Shown: piece by piece, positions 18,447-27,956 of the stretch | Position numbering within the stretch: position 1 is the stretch's first letter | Layout: the number at the start of each line of letters is the position of its first letter | NCBI RefSeq assembly: GCF_900103275.1 | Contig: NZ_FNGP01000004.1 | Location: 248,001 to 312,000, forward strand | Direction: 5' to 3' | Length of the DNA: 64,000 nucleotides | From: Tessaracoccus oleiagri | GTDB taxonomy: Bacteria > Actinomycetota > Actinomycetes > Propionibacteriales > Propionibacteriaceae | Notes under the pieces: generated by a model | Told to the model about the DNA's origin: nothing | The model's input: the letters and a program-made list of their open reading frames with translations, nothing else | Database searches by the model: none | Program-made: the position numbers and the translations under genes

Positions 18447-19235
18447 TCAGCAGAGCGGGAACGGGTGGCCGAACGCGGCCGCGGCTTCGCAGCCCATCGC
18501 CGAGACCTCGCGCACCGCGGGGGCGTCGGCAGGCAGTCCGCGAGGACCCATGACCCGCAGGACGAGGGTGTGCGCGTCGGCCTCGCGCTGCACCATCGTG
18601 AACATGACGCTCGTCTCCGGTTGGCCCTCGCGCGCTCCCACGAACCCGCAGGTCACCGCGACCGCGCCCTCCTCCATGGACACGTAGCGTGGCACGACCT
18701 CGAAGTCCACCGCGTACTCGTCGCCCTGGTCGTCGATCAGCGCCCTGCACGCGCCGGTGAGGTCGGTGCCCACCGTGGTCAGGGTCGCCACCTGCAGCCG
18801 GACGTCGGTCGCGTCGTCGATGACACGGATCAGGCGACGGTCGCCCTCGGTCAGCTCGTCGGCGTAGAGGCGCCAGTGGGAGGGGACGGTGACGGCGGTG
18901 TCGCCCACGACCTCCCGCACGCCCGGCGGCGACGGGGCGGGCGAGGCGGGGCCGTCGGCCGCCGTTGGGGTGGGGAGGGACGTCGGCACGTCGCCGGCCG
19001 GCGGATGGACCCCGAAGTACCGGTAGAGCCCAGCGATGCCGGCCAGGATGAGGACCGCGAACAGGGCGACCACGAGCCAGGGGTTCGGTGGGCGGGCGGT
19101 GACGGTGCGGCGGGGTCGCGCGGCCCTGCGTGGCGCGCCGGCGGCGCGCCGGGGGGCCAACGGGTCGGATTCGTTGAATGCGGCGACGTCGTTGGAGGGG
19201 TGCGCCCGGCGCGGACCCAACGGTTCCTCCGACAT
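18447..19235 (-). CDS. Single-pass membrane protein with extracytoplasmic domain, unknown function
   Basis: 262 residues. A Pro/Arg-rich cytoplasmic N-terminus of about 50 residues, one hydrophobic helix (PWLVVALFAVLILAGIAGLYRYFG), then a Pro/Ser/Thr-rich stalk and a compact domain (VVGDTAVTVPSHWRLYADEL, RLQVATLTTVGTDL) that resembles surface domains of unknown function in actinobacteria. The ATG at 19235 is chosen over the GTG at 19239-19241 because GAAGAGG is 5 nt from the ATG's upstream edge but too close to the GTG. Its stop is one base from the phosphofructokinase stop, end to end. Confidence 0.7.
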   Translation of the reverse strand: MSEEPLGPRRAHPSNDVAAFNESDPLAPRRAAGAPRRAARPRRTVTARPPNPWLVVALFAVLILAGIAGLYRYFGVHPPAGDVPTSLPTPTAADGPASPAPSPPGVREVVGDTAVTVPSHWRLYADELTEGDRRLIRVIDDATDVRLQVATLTTVGTDLTGACRALIDDQGDEYAVDFEVVPRYVSMEEGAVAVTCGFVGAREGQPETSVMFTMVQREADAHTLVLRVMGPRGLPADAPAVREVSAMGCEAAAAFGHPFPLC

Positions 19236-19353
19236 CCACACCTCTTCCGATTCCTCGCCCTTGCGACGCGTTCAAGGCTACTGCGTCCCGACGAGGGGCT
19301 TTCGGACGCCGGGATTGGCGCGTCCGATTCGGCGGCGATATTGTGGGCGGGCC

Positions 19354-19427
19354 GGGCGCATAGCTCAGTTGGTTAGAGCACCTGCCTTACAAGCAGGGTG
19401 TCGGCGGTTCGAGTCCGTCTGTGCCCA
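19354..19427 (+). tRNA. tRNA-Val (anticodon TAC)
   Basis: Cloverleaf folds fully: acceptor GGGCGCA/TGTGCCC, D-stem GCTC/GAGC, anticodon stem CCTGC/GCAGG with loop CTTACAA, T-stem GGCGG/CCGTC with TTCGAGT. Anticodon TAC reads GTA. Discriminator A at 19427; CCA is not encoded. Confidence 0.95.
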
Positions 19428-19476
19428 CCGACGGCGGTCCGCACCGCGGAACGCCTGGTGAACTATCGTGGGCGGC

Positions 19477-20757
19477 GTGACTGACGCCGGGCCGCGGACG
19501 AGGACCTTCCTCGTGGCGAGCACCCCGATCACCGCCCACACCCTCAACGCCTCGAAGTTCGTCGCCGGCCTCGCCGCGGCCGGTCATCGCGTGCTGTGGT
19601 ACGCCGCCGAGTCGTACCGGACGGAGGCGGATCGCTGCGGGGCCCGGTTCCTCGCCCAGTCGGCCCTGCCGCCGGGGACCGGGGTCGCCGAACGGCCGGC
19701 CGGGGAACTGCGCCGGATCCGGTCGATCTACCGTGAACTCGTCGTAGGGCCGGCCGCGGCCCAGCTGGAAGAACTGGGACGGCTCCTCGCCGACGTCCCG
19801 ATCGACGCGGTCCTCTCCGACACCCTGATGCCGTCGGCCGCCGTCCTGGCCGCACGTCGGGGCGTGCCCTGGGCCACGTTCGGCGACGGCCCACTGCTCT
19901 GGCGCGACGAGGACACCCCTCCGTTCGGCTCAGGACTCGCCCCGCTGCCTGGGCCGCTGGGTCGGCACCGCAACCGCAACGTCCAGCGGCTCGTCGACCA
20001 TGTGCTCCTCGGTCCCGTCTTCCGGGACCTCCAGCCGCTGCGGGCCGCCGCCGGCCTGCCCGCACTCGGGAACTGGCAGGAGGCGGTGATGTCCGACGCG
20101 CTGCACCTGCAGGGCTGCGTGCCGGGCTTCGAGTACCCGCGCCGCGGCTTGCCGGACCACATCCGGTTCGTCGGCGCCTTGGGGCCGGCCCTGGCGGTCG
20201 GCGATCCGGTGCCGGAACGCCTGCGACGTGCGGCGCGGTCGCGCAGGCTCGCCTTCGTCACGCAGGGCACCATGCGCGCCGACCTGCGGGAGCTCGTGCT
20301 CTCGATGTGCCGGGCGCTCGTCGAGGAGGACTTCGACGTGCTCGTCGGCGGGGTGGCGGACGGCCCCTGGAACCGGTGGCCGGGACGCGTCAGCGCCCTC
20401 CGCTGGGTGGATTACGGTGCCGCACTGGGCGAGGCGGACCTGTTCGTCACCAACGGGGGCTACACCGGCGTCACCATGGCCGTGGCCGCCGGCGTCCCGG
20501 TCGTGCAGGCGGGCAGCTCCGAGGAGAAGGCCGACATCGGCGCGAGGGTCGCGTGGGCGGGCGTCGGCGCCCGGCTGCGCTCGGCCCGCCGCCCCGGGTG
20601 GTGGCTGAGGGCCGTCGTCCGGCGCGTGATGGACTCACCCGGACGACGGGCGGCCTCCAGGCGGCTGGCGGCCGAGTTCGCCGACCATGACGCGGCCCGT
20701 CTCGGCGCGGAACTCCTGGTGTCCCTCGCCGTGAGGGGCCGCGCGATCAGAGCGTGA
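19477..20757 (+). CDS. GT1-family (MGT-type) glycosyltransferase
   Basis: 426 residues in the two-Rossmann GT-B fold. N-terminal FLVASTPITAHTLNASKFVAGLAAAGHRVLWYAA is typical of macrolide/UGT-type transferases. In the C-terminal nucleotide-sugar site the usual HGG-GT motif is read here as TNGGYTGVTMAVAAGVPVV, with N in place of H. Acceptor and sugar are unknown. The GTG at 19477 is preceded by TATCGT (19464-19469) at 7 nt, which suggests leaderless translation. Its last 11 bases overlap the convergent gltD. Confidence 0.8.
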   Translation: MTDAGPRTRTFLVASTPITAHTLNASKFVAGLAAAGHRVLWYAAESYRTEADRCGARFLAQSALPPGTGVAERPAGELRRIRSIYRELVVGPAAAQLEELGRLLADVPIDAVLSDTLMPSAAVLAARRGVPWATFGDGPLLWRDEDTPPFGSGLAPLPGPLGRHRNRNVQRLVDHVLLGPVFRDLQPLRAAAGLPALGNWQEAVMSDALHLQGCVPGFEYPRRGLPDHIRFVGALGPALAVGDPVPERLRRAARSRRLAFVTQGTMRADLRELVLSMCRALVEEDFDVLVGGVADGPWNRWPGRVSALRWVDYGAALGEADLFVTNGGYTGVTMAVAAGVPVVQAGSSEEKADIGARVAWAGVGARLRSARRPGWWLRAVVRRVMDSPGRRAASRRLAAEFADHDAARLGAELLVSLAVRGRAIRA

Positions 20758-22216
20758 GCGGCGCGGTCCCCGGCGTTACCGGGCTCGGCAGCTGGGTCGA
20801 GCCCGCGAGCCAGCGGTCGACGGCAGCGGCGCAGGAACGGCCCTCCGCGATGGCCCATACGATGAGCGACTGCCCGCGCCCCGCGTCCCCCGCGACGAAG
20901 ACTCCGGGGACCGACGTCTCCCAGTCCTGCGTCCGGACGATGTTGCCGCGACCGTCCACGTCGAGCCCCTTCACCAGGCCGTCGGTCTCCGGCCGCGCGA
21001 ACCCCATCGCGATCAGCACGAGGCTCGCCGGAAGGATCTCCTCCGTGCCGGGCTCGGGCAGGCGGCGGCCGTCCTCCGTGTAGCGCGTTCTCGCGACGCT
21101 GATGCCCGCCACGCGCCCGGTGCCGTCGGAGAGGAACTCCGTCGTCGAGGCGAGGAACTGGCGCACGCCGCCCTCCTCAGCGGAGGCGCTCTCCTCGAGG
21201 ATGACCGGCACGGTCGGCCACGGATGGTGCTCGTCGCGGCCGCTCGGCGGTTCCTTGCCGATCGCCAGCGTCCGCACCGAGCGCGCGCCCTGGCGCAGCG
21301 CGGTGCCCAGGCAGTCGGAGCCGGTGTCGCCGCCGCCGATGATGATGACGTCCTTGCCCTCGGCCGTGATCTGGCCGCGCACCTCGTCGCCCTCCACCGC
21401 GTGGTTCGCCTGCGTCAGGTACTCCATGGCGAAATGAATGCCCTTGAGCTCCCGTCCCGTGACACGGAGGTCGCGCGGCACGCCGGCCCCCACCGCGAGC
21501 ACGACGGCGTCGAACCGGGCACGGAGTTCGTCGAGCGTCACGTCGCCCTCCTCGCCGACCTCCACGCCGGTGCGGAACTGGGTGCCCTCGGCCTCCATCT
21601 GCTCCAGGCGCCGCTCGACGTGGCGCTTCTCGAGCTTGAACTCCGGGATGCCGTAGCGCAGCAACCCGCCTATGCGGTCGGAGCGCTCGAAGACGACCAC
21701 GGTGTGCCCGATTCGGGTGAGCTGCTGCGCGGCTGCGAGCCCGGCGGGGCCCGAGCCGACGACGGCGACCGTGCGCCCCGTCAGGCGCGCCGGCTCCTGG
21801 GGTGTGATCCAGCCCTCCTGGAAGGCGCGGTCCACGATGGACACCTCGATGTCCTTGATCGTCACCGGCGGCTGGTTGATCCCGAGCACGCAGGCCGGCT
21901 CGCAGGGCGCCGGGCACGCCCGCCCGGTGAACTCCGGGAAGTTGTTGGTGGCGTGCAGGCGCTCGGACGCGTCGCGCCAGTCGCCTCGGTAGACCAACTC
22001 GTTCCACTCCGGGATCAGGTTGCCGAGCGGACACCCCTTGTGGCAGAAGGGGATGCCGCAGTCCATGCACCGCGAGGCCTGGCGCTCCACGCGGCCGAGG
22101 TCGCCCTTCTCGCGGTCCTCGTACACCTCGCGCCAGTCCAGGAGCCGGATGGGGACCGGCCGGCGCGACGGGAGCTCGCGCTCCCGGTTCTTCAGGAAGC
22201 CACGCGGATCAGCCAT
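20747..22216 (-). CDS. gltD: Glutamate synthase small subunit
   Basis: 489 residues. Beta subunit of NADPH-dependent glutamate synthase; passes electrons from NADPH through FAD and iron-sulfur clusters to GltB. Cysteine-rich N-terminus (CMDCGIPFCHKGCPLGN, CPAPCEPAC), FAD motif VVGSGPAGLAAAQQL and NADPH motif IIGGGDTGSDCLG are all visible. The ATG at 22216 overlaps the gltB stop by 8 nt (ATGGCTGA), so the two are translationally coupled. Confidence 0.95.
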   Translation of the reverse strand: MADPRGFLKNRERELPSRRPVPIRLLDWREVYEDREKGDLGRVERQASRCMDCGIPFCHKGCPLGNLIPEWNELVYRGDWRDASERLHATNNFPEFTGRACPAPCEPACVLGINQPPVTIKDIEVSIVDRAFQEGWITPQEPARLTGRTVAVVGSGPAGLAAAQQLTRIGHTVVVFERSDRIGGLLRYGIPEFKLEKRHVERRLEQMEAEGTQFRTGVEVGEEGDVTLDELRARFDAVVLAVGAGVPRDLRVTGRELKGIHFAMEYLTQANHAVEGDEVRGQITAEGKDVIIIGGGDTGSDCLGTALRQGARSVRTLAIGKEPPSGRDEHHPWPTVPVILEESASAEEGGVRQFLASTTEFLSDGTGRVAGISVARTRYTEDGRRLPEPGTEEILPASLVLIAMGFARPETDGLVKGLDVDGRGNIVRTQDWETSVPGVFVAGDAGRGQSLIVWAIAEGRSCAAAVDRWLAGSTQLPSPVTPGTAPLTL

Positions 22217-25200
22217 GGGAGCCCTCCAGGATCTCGTTCCAAACCTCGTTGGAGTCGGGGTCGATGTCTCGGTCGAGTGCCGACTGGCGGATCGTCATGA
22301 CCCGCTCGAACTCGGTCGGCACGATCTCGCTGAGCCGCAGGAACAGCATGTCGGGGTCGGCGAGCAGCTCCCGGGCCTGCGCGCTGCCCGTCGCCTCCGC
22401 GTAGTCGGCGAGGACCTCCAACACGAACGGCCGGTGCTCCTCGGTGATCGCCCGGATGAGCAGGGACCCGTCGGAGGCGGCGCTCGCGTTGAGCTTTTCG
22501 CGGTCCAGGTCCAGGACGAACGCGCTGCCGCCGCTCATGCCGGCGCACAGGTTGCGGCCCGTGGGCCCGAGGACGAACACCGCGCCACCCGTCATGTACT
22601 CGCAGCCGTGGTCACCGATGCCCTCGACCACCAGGGTCGCGCCGGAGTTGCGGACCCCGAAGCGTTCGCCGGCACGGCCGGCGAGGTAGAGGGTGCCCGA
22701 CGTGGCGCCGTACGCGACGGTGTTGCCGGCGATCACCTGGTCCCTCGCCACGAAGCGCGACCCCTCGGGGGGCGTCACCACGACGCGGCCACCGGACAGG
22801 CCCTTGGCGACGTAGTCGTTGGCGTCGCCGTGGACGGTGATCGATGCCCCGCGCGGCAGGAAGGCGCCGAGCGACTGCCCGGCGCTGCCGGTGAGGTGCA
22901 CGTCGATGGTGCCGTCGGGGAGCCCGTCGCCGCCGTGGCGCAGCGTGAGCCGGTGGCCGAGGAGCGTGCCCACCGTCCGGTCGACGTTGGTGATGCGCTC
23001 GTCGATCCGGACGGGGTTGCCGCGGTCGATGGCCTCGGCCGCGAGCCGCGCGAGCCGGTCGCCGAGCGTCCCCTCGAGGCCGTGCTCCTGCTTGGTGGAG
23101 CAGCGGCGGGTCTCGGCCGGGGAGCGCTCGTCGAAGGCCAGCAGCGGCGCGAGGTCGAGCCCCGCCTGCTCCGGGTGCAGCGACGGGTCCACGGGGACGA
23201 GGAGATCGGCCCGGCCGACGGCCTCGTCGATGGACCGAAGGCCGAGCGAAGCGAGGTGCTCGCGCACCTGCTGGGCGATGAACTCCATGAACGTCACCAC
23301 GACCTCCGGGGTGCCGGTGAACCGGGCGCGCAGCTCCGGGTTCTGGGTGGCGACACCGACCGGGCACGTGTCGAGGTGGCACACCCGCATCATCACGCAG
23401 CCGGTCGCCACCAGCGGGGCGGTCGCGAACCCGAACTCCTCGGCGCCCAGCAGGGCGGCGACGACCACGTCGCGGCCGGTCTTCAGCTGCCCGTCCACCT
23501 GCACGGTCACGCGGTCGCGCAAGCCGTTGGCCATCAGGGTCTGCTGCACCTCCGCCAGGCCGAGCTCCCACGGGGTGCCGGCGTGCTTCAGGGAGTTCAG
23601 CGGGCTCGCGCCGGTGCCGCCGTCGTGACCGGAGACGAGCACGACGTCCGCCTTCGCCTTCACCACGCCGGCCGCGACCGTGCCCACGCCGTCCTCGGCG
23701 ACCAGCTTCACGCTGATCCGCGCCGACGGGTTCGCGCACTTGAGGTCGTGGATGAGCTGCTTGATGTCCTCGATGGAGTAGATGTCGTGGTGCGGGGGAG
23801 GGGAGATGAGGCCGATCCCGGGCGTCGACTTCCGAGTGCGCGCGATCCAGGGGTAGACCTTCTGCGGCGGCAACTGGCCACCCTCACCCGGCTTCGCGCC
23901 CTGGGCGATCTTGATCTGCAGGTCGCGGGCGTGGACGAGGTACTCCGAGGTGACGCCGAAGCGGCCGGAGGCGATCTGCTTGATCGCGCTGGACCGCTCG
24001 GGGTCGTAGAGCCGCTCCGGCTCCTCGCCGCCCTCGCCCGAGTTGGACATGCCGCCGATGCGGTTCATGGCGATGGCCAGCGTCTCGTGCGCCTCCAGCG
24101 AGATGGAGCCGTAGCTCATCGCACCCGTCATGAAGCGCTTGACGATCGCGGAGACCGGCTCCACCTCGTCGATGTCGATGGGTTCGGCGGGCGCGAAGTC
24201 GAGCAGTCCACGCAGCGTCAGGAGCCCCCGCGACTGGTCGTCGACGAGGTCGCTGTAGCGGCGGAACTCCTCGTAGTTCTCGCGCTTGGTCGACTGCTGC
24301 AGCCAGAACACCGAGTCGGGGTTCAGCGAGTGCTTCGGACCCTCCCGGCGCCACTGGTACTCGCCGCCGATCTCGAGCCTGCGGTGGGCGGGGCGGAAAC
24401 CGTCGCGCGGGTAGGCCAGCGCGTGGCGGGCGGCGACCCCGTCGGCGATGGACTCCAGGCCGATGCCGCCCAGGCGGGTGACGGTGCCCGTGAAGTACTG
24501 CTCCACCAGTTCCCTCGAGAGACCCACGGCCTCGAACGTCTGCGCGCCGCGGTAGGAGGCGACCGTCGAGATGCCCATCTTGCTCATGATCTTGAGGACG
24601 CCCTTGGCGAGCCCCTTGACCAGCTGCGCGACGGCGGTCTCGGCCGTCACGCCGTTGATGACGCTGCGGGCGGCGAGGTCCTCGACGGTCTCGATGGCGA
24701 GGTACGGGTTCACCGCGCTGGCACCGTAGCCGATGAGGACGGCCGCGTGGTGCACCTCCCGCACGTCGCCGGTCTCGGCCACCAGTGCGGCGCGGGTGCG
24801 GCGTCCCTCCCTCACGAGGTGGTGCGCGACGGCGCTCACCAGCAGCAGGGAGGGGATCGGGGCCAGGAACTGGTTGGAGTCGCGGTCCGAGAGGATCAGT
24901 ACCGCGGCACCGTCGTCGACGGCCCGGACCGCCTCGTCGCACAGCTCGTCGAGCCGTGCGCGCAGCCCCGCGGCGCCGTCGGCCACGGGGTAGAGCCCGC
25001 GGAGCACGACCGACCGCAGGTCCCGCGTCGTCTCCGTCCGGCCGAGGGCGGCCACCTTCGCCATCTGGCCGTTGTCGATGATGGGCGAGTCCAGGAGGAT
25101 CTGGCGGACCCTCGGCTCGCCCTCGTGGAGGACGTTCTCGGCGCGGCCCATGCGCACGCCCAGCGCCGTCACCATCTCCTCGCGGATGGCGTCGAGCGGC

Positions 25201-26765
25201 GGGTTGGTGACTTGGGCGAACATCTGCTTGAAGTAGTCGAACAGGAGACGGGGACGGTCGCTGAGCGCCGCGATCGGCGTGTCCGAGCCCATGGCCCCGA
25301 TCGGCTCGGCGCCCTTGGCCGCCATCGGTGCCAGCAGGATGCGCAGCTCCTCCTCGGTGTAGCCGAAGGTCTGCTGCCGCCGGACCACCGAGGCCGACGT
25401 GTGCCGCACCGGCTCCCGGGCGGGCAGGTCGCGAAGGGGAAGCTGGTGGCGGTCGGCCCAGTCGCCCCACGGTTGCAGGGAGACGACGCGCGCCTTGGCC
25501 TCCGCGTCGGGCACGATCCTCCCGGCGCGCACGTCCACGCTGAACAGCGATCCCGGTTCGACGCGCCCCTTGGCGATGATCGTCGACGGGTCCAGCGGCA
25601 GCACCCCCGCCTCGGAGCCGATCACGACCAGCTGGTCGTCGGTCACCCAGTAGCGCGAGGGGCGCAGGCCGTTGCGGTCGAGCGTGGCGACGACCTGGGA
25701 GCCGTCGGTGGTGATGATCGCGGCCGGCCCGTCCCAGGCCTCCTGCAGCATGGCGTGGTAGCGGTAGAAGTCCCGCAGGCGGGGGTCCATGTCCTCGTCG
25801 CGCTCCCACGGCTGGGGGATCAGCATCATCAGCGCGTGGGGGAGCGAGCGGCCCGCCATGGTCAGCAGCTCGAGCACCTCGTCCAGCGTGGCGGAGTCGG
25901 AGGCGCCGGGGGTGCAGACCGGCAGCAGCCGTGCGAAGTCGTCCCCGAAGGCGTCGGTGACGAGGCTCGCCTCGCTGCCGCGCATGCGGTTGCGGTTGCC
26001 GCGGACGGTGTTGATCTCGCCGTTGTGCGCCAGCACACGGAACGGCTGCGCCAGCGGCCAGGCGGGGAAGGTGTTCGTCGAGAACCGGGAGTGCACAAGC
26101 GCGATCTCGCTCTCGAATTGCTCGTCGTTGAGGTCCGGGAAGAAGTCGCGCAGCTGGTGCGGCGTCAGCATGCCCTTGTAGGTGATCGTCCGCGACGAGA
26201 GCGACGGGAAGTAGGCGCCGGTCGCGTGCTCGACCCGGCGGCGCAGGGCGAAGGCGCGGCGCTCCAGCCCGACGGCGTCCGACGCGTCGCGCAGGGCGAC
26301 CGCGAGTTGCGCGAACCACGGTTGGGTCGCGGCGGCCGAGGGGCCCACGAGCCCGTCCACGACCGGCACGTCGCGCCAGCCCAGGACGACCAGGCCCTCG
26401 TCGTCGGCGAGCGCCTGGATGGTCTCGACGGTGGCGGCGCGCTCGTCGGCGTCCTGCGGCAGGAATGCCAAGCCCGCCGCGTAGCTGCCGGCGGCGGGCA
26501 GGACGTCCCCGAAGCGGGCGCGCAGGAACCGGTCCGGGAGCTGGGTGGTGATGCCCGCCCCGTCGCCCGTGTCCTCCTCGGCGCCGACGGCGCCGCGGTG
26601 GTCGAGGTTGATGAGTGCCTCGAGCCCCAGCGCGACGATGTCGTGCCCCGCGTGGCCGCGCATCGTCGCGACGCAGGCGACGCCGCAGGCGTCCTTCTCG
26701 TTGTCCGGGCGATACAGGTCCTTCGCCTCGGGGACGGCGGAGAAACGGCTGGTCAAGGGCAGCAT
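22209..26765 (-). CDS. gltB: Glutamate synthase large subunit
   Basis: 1518 residues. Alpha subunit converting glutamine and 2-oxoglutarate to two glutamate. The N-terminal amidotransferase nucleophile is C27 (KDACGVACVATM), so a 26-residue propeptide is expected to be removed. The FMN/iron-sulfur synthase domain (GEGGEEPERL, SGHDGGTGASPL, CHLDTCPVGVATQ) and the C-terminal beta-helix follow in the normal order. The frame is open far upstream, but the ATG at 26765 has GGGAGG 7 nt before it and gives the conserved N-terminus. TATCCT on the minus strand near 26860 is a possible -10 box. Confidence 0.95.
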   Translation of the reverse strand: MLPLTSRFSAVPEAKDLYRPDNEKDACGVACVATMRGHAGHDIVALGLEALINLDHRGAVGAEEDTGDGAGITTQLPDRFLRARFGDVLPAAGSYAAGLAFLPQDADERAATVETIQALADDEGLVVLGWRDVPVVDGLVGPSAAATQPWFAQLAVALRDASDAVGLERRAFALRRRVEHATGAYFPSLSSRTITYKGMLTPHQLRDFFPDLNDEQFESEIALVHSRFSTNTFPAWPLAQPFRVLAHNGEINTVRGNRNRMRGSEASLVTDAFGDDFARLLPVCTPGASDSATLDEVLELLTMAGRSLPHALMMLIPQPWERDEDMDPRLRDFYRYHAMLQEAWDGPAAIITTDGSQVVATLDRNGLRPSRYWVTDDQLVVIGSEAGVLPLDPSTIIAKGRVEPGSLFSVDVRAGRIVPDAEAKARVVSLQPWGDWADRHQLPLRDLPAREPVRHTSASVVRRQQTFGYTEEELRILLAPMAAKGAEPIGAMGSDTPIAALSDRPRLLFDYFKQMFAQVTNPPLDAIREEMVTALGVRMGRAENVLHEGEPRVRQILLDSPIIDNGQMAKVAALGRTETTRDLRSVVLRGLYPVADGAAGLRARLDELCDEAVRAVDDGAAVLILSDRDSNQFLAPIPSLLLVSAVAHHLVREGRRTRAALVAETGDVREVHHAAVLIGYGASAVNPYLAIETVEDLAARSVINGVTAETAVAQLVKGLAKGVLKIMSKMGISTVASYRGAQTFEAVGLSRELVEQYFTGTVTRLGGIGLESIADGVAARHALAYPRDGFRPAHRRLEIGGEYQWRREGPKHSLNPDSVFWLQQSTKRENYEEFRRYSDLVDDQSRGLLTLRGLLDFAPAEPIDIDEVEPVSAIVKRFMTGAMSYGSISLEAHETLAIAMNRIGGMSNSGEGGEEPERLYDPERSSAIKQIASGRFGVTSEYLVHARDLQIKIAQGAKPGEGGQLPPQKVYPWIARTRKSTPGIGLISPPPHHDIYSIEDIKQLIHDLKCANPSARISVKLVAEDGVGTVAAGVVKAKADVVLVSGHDGGTGASPLNSLKHAGTPWELGLAEVQQTLMANGLRDRVTVQVDGQLKTGRDVVVAALLGAEEFGFATAPLVATGCVMMRVCHLDTCPVGVATQNPELRARFTGTPEVVVTFMEFIAQQVREHLASLGLRSIDEAVGRADLLVPVDPSLHPEQAGLDLAPLLAFDERSPAETRRCSTKQEHGLEGTLGDRLARLAAEAIDRGNPVRIDERITNVDRTVGTLLGHRLTLRHGGDGLPDGTIDVHLTGSAGQSLGAFLPRGASITVHGDANDYVAKGLSGGRVVVTPPEGSRFVARDQVIAGNTVAYGATSGTLYLAGRAGERFGVRNSGATLVVEGIGDHGCEYMTGGAVFVLGPTGRNLCAGMSGGSAFVLDLDREKLNASAASDGSLLIRAITEEHRPFVLEVLADYAEATGSAQARELLADPDMLFLRLSEIVPTEFERVMTIRQSALDRDIDPDSNEVWNEILEGSHG

Positions 26766-26945
26766 GGGCGACCTCCCGATCGAGGGCGGCGGGAAGTACC
26801 ACCGCACGGGCTGCGATCGTACGTGCGGTCGCCCTGGGCGCCACCTGACTGGTCTCAGGATACAAACGATGGTTGTGACGCGCGTCCCGAGCAGGTATTG
26901 GCGCAGTCCGTCCTCGCGGGATCGGGGCGGGATAGCGTGTGCGGC

Positions 26946-27956
26946 ATGAGAGAGGGCCACTACTTCGAGCGCACGCCGATCGACGAGCTCTACCGATGGT
27001 TCGCCGCGGAGACGGCTGCCACGTCGCCCACGTGGCAGCGCCTCTGCCTGTGGATCGCCGAGACGCCCGAGGTGTCGGCACGGCTCGCGGCCCTGCCCGG
27101 CCAGGCGCGGCAGCCGAACCGCCTGCTCGCCGCCGTGCGCTACCTCTCGGGACCCACCTCGCCGGGACCGGGGTTCCGCGACTGGCTGGACGAGCACTGG
27201 GACGCCGTGCGCGGCATCGTGACCAGCCGCACCACGCAGACGAACGAACCGGGCAGGCTGGCCGTGCTGGCCCCCGTCCTCGCGTCGCTTCCCCAGCCCG
27301 TGGCGCTGCTCGAACTGGGCACGTCGGCGGGCCTGTGCCTGCTGCCGGACCGCTACGCGTACCGGTACGACGCCGGCCCGGTCCGCCGGCCAGGTGCGGC
27401 GACGCCGACCGCGCCGGTCCTGGACGCCGGGACGGAGGGGGCCCTGCCCGGGGACCCGGCGGAGCTGGAGGTGGCCGCCCGCAGGGGCGTGGACGCCCAC
27501 CCGCTGGACCCGCGCGGCGAGGACACGCGCCGCTGGCTGCGCAGCCTCGTCTGGCCCGACGAGGAGGACCGCGAGGAACGGCTCGCCGGCGCGTTGAGGA
27601 TCGCCGCCCACGACCCGCCGCAGGTCCGCCGGGCCGACGTCACCGACACGCCGAGGGCGCTGGTCGGCGAGCTGGTCGCGGAACTCCGCCGGGCGGCCCC
27701 GGGCGCCACGCCCGTCGTGTTCCACTCGGCGATGATGGCCTACCTCGACCGCGGCCAACGGCGCGCGGTCATCGACGCGATCGTGGCGAGTGGCGCGCGC
27801 TGGCTGTCGTTCGAGGGGGCGCGGGTCGTCGAGGGCGTCGACGAGCGGTCGCCCGGCCTCGGCGAGCCGCCGGCCTGGGGGACGTTCCTCGTCGCGCTCG
27901 ACGGGGAACCCGTCGGCTGGGCACAGGCCCACGGCCGTCGGGTCCGGTGGCGCTGA
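26946..27956 (+). CDS. DUF2332 family protein
   Basis: 336 residues. Actinobacterial/proteobacterial DUF2332 family of unknown function; LLELGTSAGLCLLPDRYAYRYD resembles an S-adenosylmethionine-binding loop, and VVFHSAMMAYLD and RWLSFEGARVVEGVD are typical. A methyltransferase activity is a guess from that loop. The ATG at 26946 follows TAGCGT (26933-26938) by 7 nt, so it is probably leaderless. The stop is directly adjacent to the stop of the convergent crotonase gene (TGATCA). Confidence 0.8.
   Translation: MREGHYFERTPIDELYRWFAAETAATSPTWQRLCLWIAETPEVSARLAALPGQARQPNRLLAAVRYLSGPTSPGPGFRDWLDEHWDAVRGIVTSRTTQTNEPGRLAVLAPVLASLPQPVALLELGTSAGLCLLPDRYAYRYDAGPVRRPGAATPTAPVLDAGTEGALPGDPAELEVAARRGVDAHPLDPRGEDTRRWLRSLVWPDEEDREERLAGALRIAAHDPPQVRRADVTDTPRALVGELVAELRRAAPGATPVVFHSAMMAYLDRGQRRAVIDAIVASGARWLSFEGARVVEGVDERSPGLGEPPAWGTFLVALDGEPVGWAQAHGRRVRWR

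Noticed and set aside
22020-26945. Plus-strand frame opposite gltB
   Set aside because: Shadow of gltB. Only the final part (from 26946) is a gene.
26766-27932. Upstream extension of the gltB frame
   Set aside because: It lies antisense to the DUF2332 gene; the ATG at 26765 has a good ribosome-binding site and leaves the conserved C27 in place.
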